Below are positions 38,102-46,945 of a stretch of DNA of 64,000 nucleotides, in pieces. The position numbers and the translations under genes are program-made. Below the pieces are notes generated by a model. That model worked only from the letters and a program-made list of their open reading frames with translations, did not search any database and was not told the DNA's origin. The stretch's first letter is position 1; each line of letters opens with the position of its first letter. The stretch is from PALSA-555 sp963731625 (GTDB lineage Bacteria; Actinomycetota; Acidimicrobiia; IMCC26256; PALSA-555), in the NCBI GenBank assembly GCA_963731625.1, contig CAVSWH010000004.1, forward strand, positions 372,001 through 436,000. Reading direction: 5' to 3'.

Positions 38102-39253
38102 ATGCCGCGGCGCCGCCGGCACCGGGCCCTGCGGGCGCTCCTGGTCCGCTTCCTCGTGGCGCTGCTGATCGCCGCCACCGCGATGGGCGGCGGCATCGTG
38201 GCCGTGAACACCATCATCGACGCCAAGCTGGCGACCGCCCGCCGGGTGAAGGTGCACACGGCGATCGCGAACGGCGGACCGGTCAACTTCCTCGTGCTCG
38301 GGGCGGACCAGGCGGCCCTCGACGACCTGTCGGACACCATGTGGGTCGTCCGGGTGGATCCCAATCGCCGCACCGCGCACGTCGTGTCGTTTCCCCGCGA
38401 CTTGTGGGTCAACGTCCCCGGCCACGGCCTGGCGAAGATCAACGCCTCGAACAACGGGGGGCCGCAGCTGGTGATCGACACGATGCGGGAGGACTTCGGG
38501 ATCCCGATCAACCACTACGTGCAGGTCGACTATCCGGCGTTCCAGGGGGTGGTCGACGCCATCGGCACCGTGCCGGTCTATGTCCCCTATCCGGCGCGCG
38601 ACCAGGTGTCGGGGTTCTACTCGCCCGTCGCGGGGTGCAAGGAGTTCACGGGCTACGACGCGCTGCAGTACGTCCGGTCGCGCGGGCTGTCGTACTACAG
38701 CTCGACGGAGGACCAGTGGGTGTCCGGTGACGCGATCCCCGACATCGACCGCATCGCCCGCCAGCAGAACTTCGTGCGGAGCCTCGCGACGCTCGCCGCG
38801 CAGCGGGCCGCGCACAACCCACTCACCGCGAACACGATCGCCGACCGGGTCCTCTCCCATCTCACGGTCGACGCCGGCCTCTCGCGCGACGACGTCCTCA
38901 CGCTCGTGGACACGTTCGTCGGCATCAACCCCAACGACTCGAGCCACATTCGGTTCGACACGATCCCCTCGGCGGAGGGGCCCGACCAGCAGGGCCAGTC
39001 GGTCCTCTATCTCAGCAACCCGGCGGCCGACGCGATGATCCAGAGCATCGGGGGCACCGGCGTGGGGACCAACCCGACGTCGGCGACGCCGGGCAGCGGC
39101 GCCTCGACCGCCGGCTCGGGTGGGACCAGCCCGGGCGGGGTCGGCGGCGGGGAGAGCATCCCCTCGTCGCAGGTGCTGCACGCGTCGATCAACGACGCCT
39201 CGGCGCTCGGGCCGCCGGCACCCAACCGGGCCCCGTGCTCGTCGGGGAACTAG
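38102..39253 (+). CDS. LytR-CpsA-Psr (LCP) family cell-wall glycopolymer transferase
   Basis: This 383-residue protein has a basic N-terminus, one membrane helix (about 14-36) and an extracytoplasmic LCP domain: NFLVLGADQAALDDLSDTMW, HVVSFPRDLWVNVPGHG, KINASNNGG, VVDAIGTVPVYVPYPARD, EFTGYDALQYVRSRG and DIDRIARQQNFVRSL. LCP enzymes attach glycopolymers from undecaprenyl carriers to peptidoglycan. The C-terminal 80 residues are a Gly/Ser/Thr-rich tail ending in a Cys-containing segment. ATG 38102. Confidence 0.93.
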   Translation: MPRRRRHRALRALLVRFLVALLIAATAMGGGIVAVNTIIDAKLATARRVKVHTAIANGGPVNFLVLGADQAALDDLSDTMWVVRVDPNRRTAHVVSFPRDLWVNVPGHGLAKINASNNGGPQLVIDTMREDFGIPINHYVQVDYPAFQGVVDAIGTVPVYVPYPARDQVSGFYSPVAGCKEFTGYDALQYVRSRGLSYYSSTEDQWVSGDAIPDIDRIARQQNFVRSLATLAAQRAAHNPLTANTIADRVLSHLTVDAGLSRDDVLTLVDTFVGINPNDSSHIRFDTIPSAEGPDQQGQSVLYLSNPAADAMIQSIGGTGVGTNPTSATPGSGASTAGSGGTSPGGVGGGESIPSSQVLHASINDASALGPPAPNRAPCSSGN

Positions 39254-40200
39254 GTCAGCGCGCGCGCGAGGCCGGCCGCGCCGACGACCCCGGCGCGCTC
39301 ACCCAGCGCGGCGGGGACGATGGGAACCTCGGGCCGGTACGGGGCGCCTTCGAGGTGCGCGCCGAAGGCGTCGCGGAGCGGCGCGAGCAGCAGGTCGCCG
39401 AGCTCGACGAGCCCGCCGGAGACCACGATCACCTCCGGGTCGAGGATGTTCGTGAGCCCGGCGAAGCCGAGCGCGACCCGACGGGCGTACGCCTCGAGGA
39501 TGCGCAGCCCGTCGGCGTCGCCGGCGGTCGCGGCGTCGGCGACCTCGACACCGGTCACGGCCCGGAGGTCGCCGCCGGCGCGGGCGAGCACCTTCGGCGC
39601 GTCGCCGGCCGCGGCCGCGGCCCGGGCGAGTGCGCCGAGGGCGCGCCCGGAGGCGGCCGCCTCCCAGTGCCCCCACTCGCCGCAGGCGCACTCCTGGCCG
39701 TTCGGGTCGAACTGCCAATGGCCGACCTCGGCGGCGAATCCGTGCGCGCCGCGCAGGATCCGACCGTCGCTGATGATCCCGCCGCCGATGCCGGTGCCGA
39801 GCGTGATGACGAGACCGTGCGCGACGCCGCGCGCCGCGCCATGGCAGAGCTCGCCGTACGCGGCGGCGTTGGCGTCGTTGTCGACGACGACGGGGAGGTC
39901 GAGGCGCTCGACGAGCGCCTCCCGCAGCGGGACTCGGATGAGGCGTGGGATGTTCGGCGCGTAGTGGACCGCGCCGTCACGGTCGACGAGCCCGGCAGCG
40001 CCGACGCCGACGGCGGCGGCCGGGTACGCCTCCCGCAGACGACCGACGAGCGTGGTGATCGTCGTGCGCAGCGCCGGCCACTCGAGCGGCGTCGGCTCGC
40101 GATCCTCGGCTTCGATGTGCCCGTCCCGGTCGACGATCGCGACGCGGACGTTGGTGCCGCCGAGGTCGACGCCGACCGTCGGCGGGGCGGGCGGCGTCAC
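39250..40200 (-). CDS. ROK family glucokinase
   Basis: This 316-residue ROK kinase has the phosphate motif GVDLGGTNVRVAIVD, VVDNDANAAAYGE with the catalytic Asp, GLVITLGTGIGGGII and EVGHWQFDPNGQECACG. The ROK zinc motif is usually CxCGxxGCxE; here it reads CACGEWGHWE, with His replacing the third Cys, still a possible zinc ligand. GTG 40200 overlaps the upstream small gene (GTGA). The most likely substrate is glucose. Confidence 0.92.
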   Translation of the reverse strand: MTPPAPPTVGVDLGGTNVRVAIVDRDGHIEAEDREPTPLEWPALRTTITTLVGRLREAYPAAAVGVGAAGLVDRDGAVHYAPNIPRLIRVPLREALVERLDLPVVVDNDANAAAYGELCHGAARGVAHGLVITLGTGIGGGIISDGRILRGAHGFAAEVGHWQFDPNGQECACGEWGHWEAAASGRALGALARAAAAAGDAPKVLARAGGDLRAVTGVEVADAATAGDADGLRILEAYARRVALGFAGLTNILDPEVIVVSGGLVELGDLLLAPLRDAFGAHLEGAPYRPEVPIVPAALGERAGVVGAAGLARALT

Positions 40201-40511
40201 TCGTTGCGGTCGATGGGGTGCACCGTGGCACCGTCGGGCTCGGCGGCCTCCGCCGCGGCGCGGGCGCCCTGCTGCTCATCGACGGCGCGGTCGGCCGCGT
40301 CGATGACCGCCTGCGCGGCGAGCAGCAGCTCCTGGGCGGCCCGCACCACGTGCTCGGCGACGTCGGGGCCTGCCTCGAGAAGCGCGTTGATGAGGGACTC
40401 GAGGGCGGTGGGCGCGGGGAGTCCCGTCGCGCGCGGCGCGTCGCTCGCCGGCTCGGCGGCGTCGGTCGGCTCGGCGTCGGGCACAGGCTGCTGCTCAGGT
40501 ACGGGGGCCAT
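40197..40511 (-). CDS. Hypothetical Ala-rich helical protein (104 aa)
   Basis: The N-terminal third is Pro/Ala/Glu-rich and probably disordered. The rest (LINALLEAGPDVAEHVVRAA, ELLLAAQAVIDAADRAV) is amphipathic helix. No family is recognised with confidence. Small proteins of this kind sit between SRPBCC and ROK genes in other actinobacteria. Coupled to the glucokinase by a GTGA overlap. Confidence 0.72.
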   Translation of the reverse strand: MAPVPEQQPVPDAEPTDAAEPASDAPRATGLPAPTALESLINALLEAGPDVAEHVVRAAQELLLAAQAVIDAADRAVDEQQGARAAAEAAEPDGATVHPIDRNE

Positions 40512-40553
40512 GGTGTCCTTCCCGGCTAGCTCGCCCGTCGGGCTCGGTGGCCT

Positions 40554-40997
40554 TCACGGCGGCTGGCGCTCGGATTCGTTCTTCAGCTCCTTGAGGGCCG
40601 TGGCGACGATCATCCGGGCCGCCTGGCGCTTGATCAGCCCGGGCAGCGGGATCGCCACGTCGATGGCGAGATCGTAGGCGACCCGCGTCGCGTCGCCCTG
40701 GGCCTCGAACCCGTAGCGCCCGTCAAGGCTGCGCAGCTTGTCGCTGTCGACGAGACGCCACGAGAACGCGCCGGGCGCGTCGGCGAAGTCGTACTCCAGC
40801 ACGTAGCGGATGCTCTGGCCGAGCCCGGCGACGCGGTACTCGACCTGGGTCCCGCGGCCGTCGTCGTCGCGCTGCAGGACCGTGACCTCTTTGACGTCGC
40901 GCGCCCAGTCGGGGTAGCGCTCGAAGTTCGCCGCCACCTCGTAGCAGCGTGTCGGCGACGCGGCGACCGTGATGTGCTCGTGGGCCTCGTCCGCCAT
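40554..40997 (-). CDS. SRPBCC/COQ10-like START-fold protein
   Basis: This 147-residue protein has the family pattern VAASPTRCYEVAANFERYPDWARDV (quoted motif FERYPDWARDVKEV), a beta-rich middle (TQVEYRVAGLGQSIRYVLEY) and a C-terminal helix ending KELKNESE. The fold binds hydrophobic ligands. In mycobacteria a homologue lies near pimB, as here. ATG 40997 is 39 nt downstream of a structured repeat element. First gene of an SRPBCC-small protein-glucokinase operon. Confidence 0.9.
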   Translation of the reverse strand: MADEAHEHITVAASPTRCYEVAANFERYPDWARDVKEVTVLQRDDDGRGTQVEYRVAGLGQSIRYVLEYDFADAPGAFSWRLVDSDKLRSLDGRYGFEAQGDATRVAYDLAIDVAIPLPGLIKRQAARMIVATALKELKNESERQPP

Positions 40998-41035
40998 GTT
41001 CGTATGTCAGCAAGCCGTCCGGGCGGGACGCAAAC

Positions 41036-41184
41036 CCTGGCGGTGGAGCGGTGTCGACCGCGCCGCTGCTCCTGTCAGGCCGCGAGCGCTGCCGGTCCCT
41101 CCGGAGGGGAGCGTGAAGCTCGCCTCGGGCTGCTGAGGGAACACCGAACGTCCGCCGCGGGCCGAGCGTGACCCACGACCCAAG
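41036..41184 (+). ncRNA. Conserved structured element, copy A (candidate RNA or MITE)
   Basis: This 149-nt stretch lies between the SRPBCC gene and the convergent-side end of a membrane-protein gene. It aligns with copy B (62103-62257, minus) at about four-fifths identity over its last 90 nt, with shared blocks CGGTCCCTC, GGGAGCGTGAA-type, CCTCGGGCTGC, and GGGCCGAG.GTGACCCAC. Near the 5' end, the hairpin CGGT-GTCG-ACCG corresponds to CAGT-TTGG-ACTG in copy B, a compensatory pair change. CCCTCC/GGAGGG forms another stem. Ends are weakly complementary (GTGG/CCAC). Strand is chosen by analogy with B and is uncertain. Confidence 0.5.
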
Positions 41185-41187
41185 CGG

Positions 41188-41613
41188 TCAGGGGGCGCGG
41201 TCCTTGCGGGGCGGGAACGTGCCGTGGCGCGCGCCCCACAGACCGATGAGGCCGATCGGGAGCATGGGCACGAGGATCCCGAAGGCGTCGGCGGTGCCCG
41301 TGGCGCCGGCGATCACGACGGACGCGGCGAGCGCCAAGTAGAGGTTGCGCCGGACCGGGCGCGGCGGCGATCCCTGGAGGAGGAACAGGGAGCCGACGAC
41401 GATGTCGTCGCCGCTCGCGCTGCGGACGAGCGCGATCGCGAAGGCCCAGAGCCACACGGCGATCCCCAGGACGAAGAGGGCGAGGGCGGTGGCCAGCGCG
41501 ACGGCGTTGAACGCCGTGACGCCCGCGGCGGCCGGGACGGCGGTGACGGCGAAGACGACGACGCTCGCCCAGGACGCGGTGACGATGCGGGAACCGTCGT
41601 CCGCGTCCGGCAC
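41188..41613 (-). CDS. Four-helix membrane protein (141 aa)
   Basis: From GTG 41613 the protein has a short acidic N-terminus (VPDADDGSR) and about four membrane helices (VVVFAVTAVPAAAGVTAFN, LALFVLGIAVWLWAFAIAL, LYLALAASVVIAGATG, FGILVPMLPIGLIGLWG), ending FPPRKDRAP. No family is recognised. TACGCT at 41620-41625 (minus) is 6 nt before the GTG, so it is probably leaderless. It lies downstream of the mannosyltransferase-like gene. Confidence 0.72.
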   Translation of the reverse strand: MPDADDGSRIVTASWASVVVFAVTAVPAAAGVTAFNAVALATALALFVLGIAVWLWAFAIALVRSASGDDIVVGSLFLLQGSPPRPVRRNLYLALAASVVIAGATGTADAFGILVPMLPIGLIGLWGARHGTFPPRKDRAP

Positions 41614-41633
41614 GCGGTGAGCGTACCGGTCGG

Positions 41634-42764
41634 TCAGGTCGCAACTTCGAGCGCGTCGAACGACCCGGCGGCGAGGGGCGCGAGCCGGGCCGCGAGCCCG
41701 TCGTAGGAGAAGTCGCGGCGGGCTCGCGCGCCCGCCGCGACGCCGAGCTGTCGGCGGTGTGCGCCGTCTCGCACGAGGTGCCCGATGGCGTCGCGCGCCG
41801 CGTCGACGTCGCGGGGCTCGACGACGACGCCGGTCTGACCGTCGAGCACCGCCTCCGGCGAGCCGCCGCTGCGTCCCGCGACCGAAGGCACGTCGCACGC
41901 GGCGGCCTCGAGGAACACGATGCCGAAGCCCTCGGCCTCGACGCCGGCCCAGCGGTCGCGGCACAGCATGGCGAACACGTCCGCGCAGGCGTAGAGGCTC
42001 GGCAGCTCGGTCTGGGGCACCGAGCCGAGCAGGTGCGCGCGGCCGCCGAGGGCCCGGGCGTGCCTGGCCAGCCGGCCGGCGTCGCGGCCGGTGCCGATGA
42101 TCGCGGCGTGCACACCCTCGAGGCCGGCGACGGCGTCGAGCACGACGTCGAATCCCTTGCGCGGGACGAGCCGGCTCACGCCGACGACGAGGGGCGCGTC
42201 CGGGTCGAGCCCGTGCCGGCGGCGCGTCGCGCGCCGCGTCTCGGCGTCGTGGGGGCGGAAGCGCTCGGCGTCGACGCCGGGCGGGATGACGAGCGTGGGC
42301 ACCGGGCGACCCGCCACCCGGGCCGCCTCCCCCGCGGCGTAGCGGCCTGCGGCGACGACGCCCGCGGCGCGGCGCAGCGTCCGGCGGCCGAGCGACGCGG
42401 TGACCGGAATCCGCCCGTACACGCTGATCTCGGCGCCGTGCGCGACGACGACGGCCGGACGGTCGAGCCGGGCGACGATGTGGCCGAGCGGGAACATCGG
42501 GTCGACGAACACGACACCGGCGTCAACCTCGGCGGCGAGCGCGTTCACCTGGCGGGCGAGCGCGTGGGTCGGCAGGAGCACCGCGGCCCGGCTGCGCTCG
42601 ATGCGGAAGGGCTGGCGGGCGTCCCACGCGGCCGCGTCGGCGTGCGGAGTGGTGAGCACCGTCGTCTCGTCGGGCGGCAGGCGCCGCCACAGCTCGTACA
42701 GATAGGACTGGATGCCGCCGACCTTCGGCGGGAAGTCGTTGGTGACGAGCAGCGAGGCGGTCAC
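41634..42764 (-). CDS. GT4 glycosyltransferase, PimB-like
   Basis: This 376-residue GT-B enzyme starts with LLVTNDFPPKVGGIQSYLYEL, nearly the sequence of the mycobacterial phosphatidylinositol monomannoside mannosyltransferase PimB. It also has GAEISVYGRIP, VIPPGVDAERFRP, VGVSRLVPRKGFDVVLDAV and the EX7E-type EAEGFGIVFLEAAA. It probably adds mannose to a phosphatidylinositol lipid on the inner membrane face. The donor and acceptor are inferred from similarity. GTG 42764. Confidence 0.88.
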   Translation of the reverse strand: MTASLLVTNDFPPKVGGIQSYLYELWRRLPPDETTVLTTPHADAAAWDARQPFRIERSRAAVLLPTHALARQVNALAAEVDAGVVFVDPMFPLGHIVARLDRPAVVVAHGAEISVYGRIPVTASLGRRTLRRAAGVVAAGRYAAGEAARVAGRPVPTLVIPPGVDAERFRPHDAETRRATRRRHGLDPDAPLVVGVSRLVPRKGFDVVLDAVAGLEGVHAAIIGTGRDAGRLARHARALGGRAHLLGSVPQTELPSLYACADVFAMLCRDRWAGVEAEGFGIVFLEAAACDVPSVAGRSGGSPEAVLDGQTGVVVEPRDVDAARDAIGHLVRDGAHRRQLGVAAGARARRDFSYDGLAARLAPLAAGSFDALEVAT

Positions 42765-42776
42765 CGATCGGCCCGA

Positions 42777-43442
42777 CTACAGCTCCAGCGTCGCCGCGAC
42801 GGCGACGTTCGCCCGCTGGAGGATCTTCGCCTTCATCGCCTCGAGGACGGCGCGCGGTGCCACGGCGATCTCGGCGGCGAGCGCCCGCGCTTCGTCGACG
42901 ACCGTCGGGGTGGGCACCACCCGGTTGACGGCACCGAGGCGCAGGGCCTCGGCGGCGTCGATCGTTCGGCCGGTCAGCGTGAGGTCGCGGGCGGCCGCGC
43001 CCCCGACGAGGTCGTGCAGCGGGCCGTAGACGACCTGGCTGAACCGGTGCTCCGGGTGCGCGAAGCGCGCCGAGTCGGCCGCGACGCGCAGGTCGCACAT
43101 CACCGCGAGGTCGAAGCCGCCGCCGAGCGCCGGGCCGTTCACCGCCGCGACGGTGGGCAGCGGGAAGGTCAGCACACGCCGGTGCCAGCGGTCGCTCGAC
43201 GCCCACAGCCGCTCGGCCAGCTCGGTGTCGGCGAACTCGTCGAGGTCGAAGCCGGCGCTGAACGTCTCGCCGGCCCCGGTCACGACCACGACGCGCAGCG
43301 CGGCGTCCACCGCGAGGCGGTCCAGCGCGTCGCTCATCTCGTCGCGCACCGCGATCGAGAGGGCGTTGCGCTTCTCGGGGCGCGTGAGGGTCAGGACGGC
43401 GACGCCCTCGTCGTCCGGCCCGCCGACGGACACGAGCGCCAC
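42777..43442 (-). CDS. Enoyl-CoA hydratase/isomerase family protein
   Basis: This 221-residue crotonase has VAVLTLTRPEKRNALS, VVVVTGAGETFSAGFDLDEF (oxyanion-hole strand), VAAVNGPALGGGFDLAVMCDLRVA and ARFAHPEHRFSQV. It is somewhat short at the C-terminus compared with the usual 255-270 residues. GTG 43442 lies 2 nt after the flavoprotein gene, so both are co-transcribed. The substrate is unknown. Confidence 0.9.
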   Translation of the reverse strand: MALVSVGGPDDEGVAVLTLTRPEKRNALSIAVRDEMSDALDRLAVDAALRVVVVTGAGETFSAGFDLDEFADTELAERLWASSDRWHRRVLTFPLPTVAAVNGPALGGGFDLAVMCDLRVAADSARFAHPEHRFSQVVYGPLHDLVGGAAARDLTLTGRTIDAAEALRLGAVNRVVPTPTVVDEARALAAEIAVAPRAVLEAMKAKILQRANVAVAATLEL

Positions 43443-43444
43443 GG

Positions 43445-44665
43445 TCAGCCGTCTTCCCGGCTCGCCGCGACCGCGTCGTCGAACGCAGTCCCTGCCGCGA
43501 CGAGGCGGCGCAGCTGCATGAGGGAGCGCGGCCGGTTGAACGCGACCGCGCCGACCAGACGGCCGTCCCGCCCCACGGCGGCGACGAACCGGTTCTCGGC
43601 GGTGGAGCCCTCGACGATCTCGATGCGGTCGTCGCCGTGGACGAGCCCGACCACCTGGATCTTCACGTCGTACTGGTCCGACCAGACGTAGGGCACCGGC
43701 TCGAACGCCGGTGCGTCGCCGTTGCCCGCCAGGAGCCGGCGCGCGACGAACGCCCCCTGCTCGGCGGCGTTCGTCCAGTGCTCGAGGCGCATCGACTCGC
43801 CGCCGAAGAGCGGGTTCGGCCATCGGGCGACGTCGCCCGCCGCGACGACGCCGGGCGCGGCGAGACAGGTCGCGTCGCAGACGACGCCGTCCTCGATCGT
43901 GAGCCCGGACTCCTCGAGCCAGTCGGTGGCCGGGCGCACGCCGATCCCGACGACGACCACGTCGGCGGCGACGACGGTCCCGTCACCGAGCACGACCCCT
44001 TCGACGCGCGCGTGGCCCTCGAAGCCGGCGACGCCGACGCCGAGGCGCAGGTCGACGCCGTGGTCGACGTGGAGCCGGCCGAGGGCGTCGCCGAGCGTCG
44101 GTCCGAGCCCGCGCACCATCGGCGAGGGGAGCGCCTCGAGGACGCTCACGTCGAGCCCGCGGCCGCGGCACGTCGCGGCGACCTCGGCGCCGATGAACCC
44201 GGCGCCGACCACGACGACCCGCGGCGCGTGGTCCAGCTCGGCGCGCAGGTTCAGGCAGTCGTCGAGGGTGCGCAAGACGTGGATGCCGGGCAGCGGCGGG
44301 GTCTCGGGCAGCGTGCGCGGCACGGCCCCGGTGGCGAGGACGCACGCGTCGTAGCCGAGCCGCTCCCCGTCGGCGAGCAGGACGACCCGGTCGGCGACGT
44401 TGAGCGCGGCGGCCCGCCGGCCGAGATGCCACTCGACGGCGAGGTCCTCATAGGGGAGGGTGCGCAGCGCGGTGCGGTCGGCGTCCCACTCCCCCGCCAG
44501 GACCTGCTTCGACAGCGGCGGACGGTCGTAGGGCAGGTGGGCTTCGGCGCCGACGACGACGAGGCGGCCCCCGAATCCGAGGGCGCGCGCCTCCTCCACG
44601 GCGCGCAGCCCCGCCAGCGAGGCCCCGACGACGACCACGGTGGAGCGGTCATCGAGGATCACCAC
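43445..44665 (-). CDS. FAD-dependent NAD(P)H-ferredoxin/rubredoxin reductase-like protein
   Basis: This 406-residue pyridine nucleotide-disulphide oxidoreductase has an FAD motif STVVVVGASLAGLRAVEEAR, the family segment LPYDRPPLSKQVLAG, an NAD motif VVVVGAGFIGAEVAATCRGRG and FAD-contacting GVVAAGDVARWPNP. It resembles reductase components of P450 and dioxygenase systems. The GTG at 44665 is chosen over a TTG at 44722 because TAACGT (44674-44679, minus) lies 8 nt upstream and homologues start close to the FAD motif. Confidence 0.9.
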   Translation of the reverse strand: MVILDDRSTVVVVGASLAGLRAVEEARALGFGGRLVVVGAEAHLPYDRPPLSKQVLAGEWDADRTALRTLPYEDLAVEWHLGRRAAALNVADRVVLLADGERLGYDACVLATGAVPRTLPETPPLPGIHVLRTLDDCLNLRAELDHAPRVVVVGAGFIGAEVAATCRGRGLDVSVLEALPSPMVRGLGPTLGDALGRLHVDHGVDLRLGVGVAGFEGHARVEGVVLGDGTVVAADVVVVGIGVRPATDWLEESGLTIEDGVVCDATCLAAPGVVAAGDVARWPNPLFGGESMRLEHWTNAAEQGAFVARRLLAGNGDAPAFEPVPYVWSDQYDVKIQVVGLVHGDDRIEIVEGSTAENRFVAAVGRDGRLVGAVAFNRPRSLMQLRRLVAAGTAFDDAVAASREDG

Positions 44666-44791
44666 ACTCGGCGACGTTATCCGGGTCGGTTTCGTGTCGA
44701 GCGCGTCGTGCGCGTCGGGCAACTCGCCCGATTGCTGACTCCCGTGTCATTCTTTGCCGCCCGGCGGCACGTGCGCGCCCGGAGAGAGCCG

Positions 44792-46945
44792 ATGCCCGAC
44801 ATCCGAGACGACGTCAGCGGCCGCCCGTTGCGCCTGCGCGACGTCGACCTCGACACCTTCTTGCACCCGAAGACCGTGGCGGTGATCGGCGCGTCCGAGA
44901 CCCGCGGCAAGCCGAACACGGCGATGTCGCTCCGCATCAAGGAGTGGGCCGACGTGCACGACGCCGCCTTCTATCCCGTGCACCCGGTGCACGAGACCGT
45001 CCTCGGGGTGCGCTGCTATCCGTCGATCGCCGACGTGCCCGGCGACATCGACCTCGCGGTCATCCTCACCGGCCGGGCGGTGGAGTCCTTCGAGGAGGTC
45101 GTCGCCCGGCGGGCTCGCTTCGCGGTCATCTTCGCCGCCGGGTTCTCCGAGGCGGGCGCCGACGGGGAGGCGCTCGAAGCCCGGCTGGCCGAGCTCGTGC
45201 GGGACGGCTCCACGCACCTGCTCGGGCCAAACACGAACCTCAACGCCTTCTCGGAGTTCCGCGAGGACCTCCCGGGCCCGTCGATCGCGCTCATCACCCA
45301 GAGCGGCCACCAGGGTCGCCCGATCTTCCAGGGCCAGGAGCTCGGCATCGCCGTGTCGCACTGGGCGCCGACCGGCAACGAGGTCGACCTCGAGTTCGCC
45401 GACTTCGCCCGCTACTTCGCGGAGCAGCCCGAGGTCGGCGTCGTCGCCGCCTACATCGAGGGCTTCAAGGACGGCCGCTCGCTCATGCTGGCCGCCGACC
45501 ACGCGGCCCGGCTCCGCAAGCCGCTCGTCGTCGTCAAGGTGGGACGCACCGAGGCCGGTGCGTCGATGGCGAAGGCCCACACCGGTCACCTCACGGGCGC
45601 CGACGCGGTCGTGTCGGCGGTGCTGCGCCAGTTCGGCGTCACGCGCGTCGACGGGCTCGACGAGCTGCTCGACACGTCGGCGGCGTTCGCGCGCACGACG
45701 CCCCCTGGCGGCGACGGGGTGTGCATCTACGCGATCTCGGGCGGGACCGGCGCCCATCTCGCCGACATGGCGTCGGGCGTCGGGCTGCGCCTCCCCGAGC
45801 TGACCGCTGCGACGCAGCGGGCCCTTCACGACGGGCTCATCCCTTCTTATCTGCGCGTCTCCAACCCGGTGGACTGCGGTGGGCCGCCGGTGACGATGCC
45901 GGCCGGTCGCCAGATCCTCGACCTGCTGCTCGCCGACCCGCACGTCGACGTCCTGATCTGCCCGATCACCGGGGCGCTCGACATGATGAGTGGCCCGCTC
46001 GCCCGTGACCTCGTCGCGGTGGCCGAGACGACGGACAAGCCGATCTTCGTGGTGTGGGGCTCACCGGTCGGCACGGAGCGGGCGTACACCGAGACGCTGC
46101 AGTCGTCGCAGATCCCGGTGTTCCGCACCTTCGGCAACTGCGTCCGGGCGGTGCGCGCCTACCTCGACTACTGGGGCTTCGCCCCGGGCTACCGCTCGCC
46201 CTTCGACGACGCGCCGACCGAGCCCCGCCCGGCCGCGGCGCGCCTGCGACGCCAGCTCGCCGCCGAGGCGCCGGGGGCCAGCCTCTCCGAGGCGGCGTCG
46301 AAGAAGCTCCTCGGCGCCTACGGGATCCGCTCGACCCGGGACCGGCTCTGCAGCACCGCCGCCGAGGCGGTCGAGGCGGCGGGGCGGCTCGGCTACCCGG
46401 TCGTCATGAAGGCGTCGGGCCCGTCGCTCACCCACAAGAGCGACCTCGGGCTCGTCGCCGTCGGCGTGTCGAGCGCGGCGGGGGTGCGCCGCACGTTCGC
46501 CGACCTGCGCCGCCGGGCCGACCGGGCCGCCCGTCGGGGCCAGCCGATCGACGGGGTCCTGGTGAGCGAGCTCGTCCGCGACGGCGTCGAGATGGTCCTC
46601 GGCGTGGCCCAGGACCCCCTCTTCGGCCCGGTCGTGATGTGCGGGCTCGGCGGCGTCTTCGTCGAGGTGCTCCGAGACGTGAGCTTCCGCGTGCCGCCGT
46701 TCTCGCGTGACGAGGCCGCCCGGATGGTGGGCGAGCTCCGCGGCCGGGCGCTGCTCGACGGGGTGCGGGGCGCGAAGCCGGCGGACATCGATGCCCTCCT
46801 GGACGCCATCATGAACCTCCAACGCCTCGCCATGGATCTCGCCGGGCCGAATCGGCCCGACGGGGTCGCCGAGGTCGACATCAATCCCCTCGCAGTCCGG
46901 CCCCGCGGCGCGGTGGCCCTCGATGCCCTGGTGGTGCGCAAGTGA
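44792..46945 (+). CDS. ADP-forming acyl-CoA synthetase-like protein (CoA-binding, ligase and ATP-grasp domains)
   Basis: This 717-residue protein has a CoA-binding domain (LHPKTVAVIGASETRGKPNT), a succinyl-CoA ligase-like middle (ALITQSGHQGRPI, VKVGRTEAGASMAKAHTGHLTGAD with the probable phospho-His) and a C-terminal ATP-grasp domain (KLLGAYGIRSTRD, GYPVVMKASGPSLTHKSDLG, EVDINPLAVRP). Such enzymes convert carboxylates to CoA esters with ATP. ATG 44792 has GGAGAGAG upstream. It overlaps a crotonase gene as GTGA. The start is well downstream of a long open frame that shadows the antisense flavoprotein gene. Confidence 0.92.
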   Translation: MPDIRDDVSGRPLRLRDVDLDTFLHPKTVAVIGASETRGKPNTAMSLRIKEWADVHDAAFYPVHPVHETVLGVRCYPSIADVPGDIDLAVILTGRAVESFEEVVARRARFAVIFAAGFSEAGADGEALEARLAELVRDGSTHLLGPNTNLNAFSEFREDLPGPSIALITQSGHQGRPIFQGQELGIAVSHWAPTGNEVDLEFADFARYFAEQPEVGVVAAYIEGFKDGRSLMLAADHAARLRKPLVVVKVGRTEAGASMAKAHTGHLTGADAVVSAVLRQFGVTRVDGLDELLDTSAAFARTTPPGGDGVCIYAISGGTGAHLADMASGVGLRLPELTAATQRALHDGLIPSYLRVSNPVDCGGPPVTMPAGRQILDLLLADPHVDVLICPITGALDMMSGPLARDLVAVAETTDKPIFVVWGSPVGTERAYTETLQSSQIPVFRTFGNCVRAVRAYLDYWGFAPGYRSPFDDAPTEPRPAAARLRRQLAAEAPGASLSEAASKKLLGAYGIRSTRDRLCSTAAEAVEAAGRLGYPVVMKASGPSLTHKSDLGLVAVGVSSAAGVRRTFADLRRRADRAARRGQPIDGVLVSELVRDGVEMVLGVAQDPLFGPVVMCGLGGVFVEVLRDVSFRVPPFSRDEAARMVGELRGRALLDGVRGAKPADIDALLDAIMNLQRLAMDLAGPNRPDGVAEVDINPLAVRPRGAVALDALVVRK

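Noticed and set aside
43637..44791. Long open frame upstream of the acyl-CoA synthetase start, in the same frame
   Set aside because: It is antisense to the flavoprotein gene and its residues are low-complexity shadow sequence. The ATG at 44792 with SD and the conserved CoA-binding start fits.
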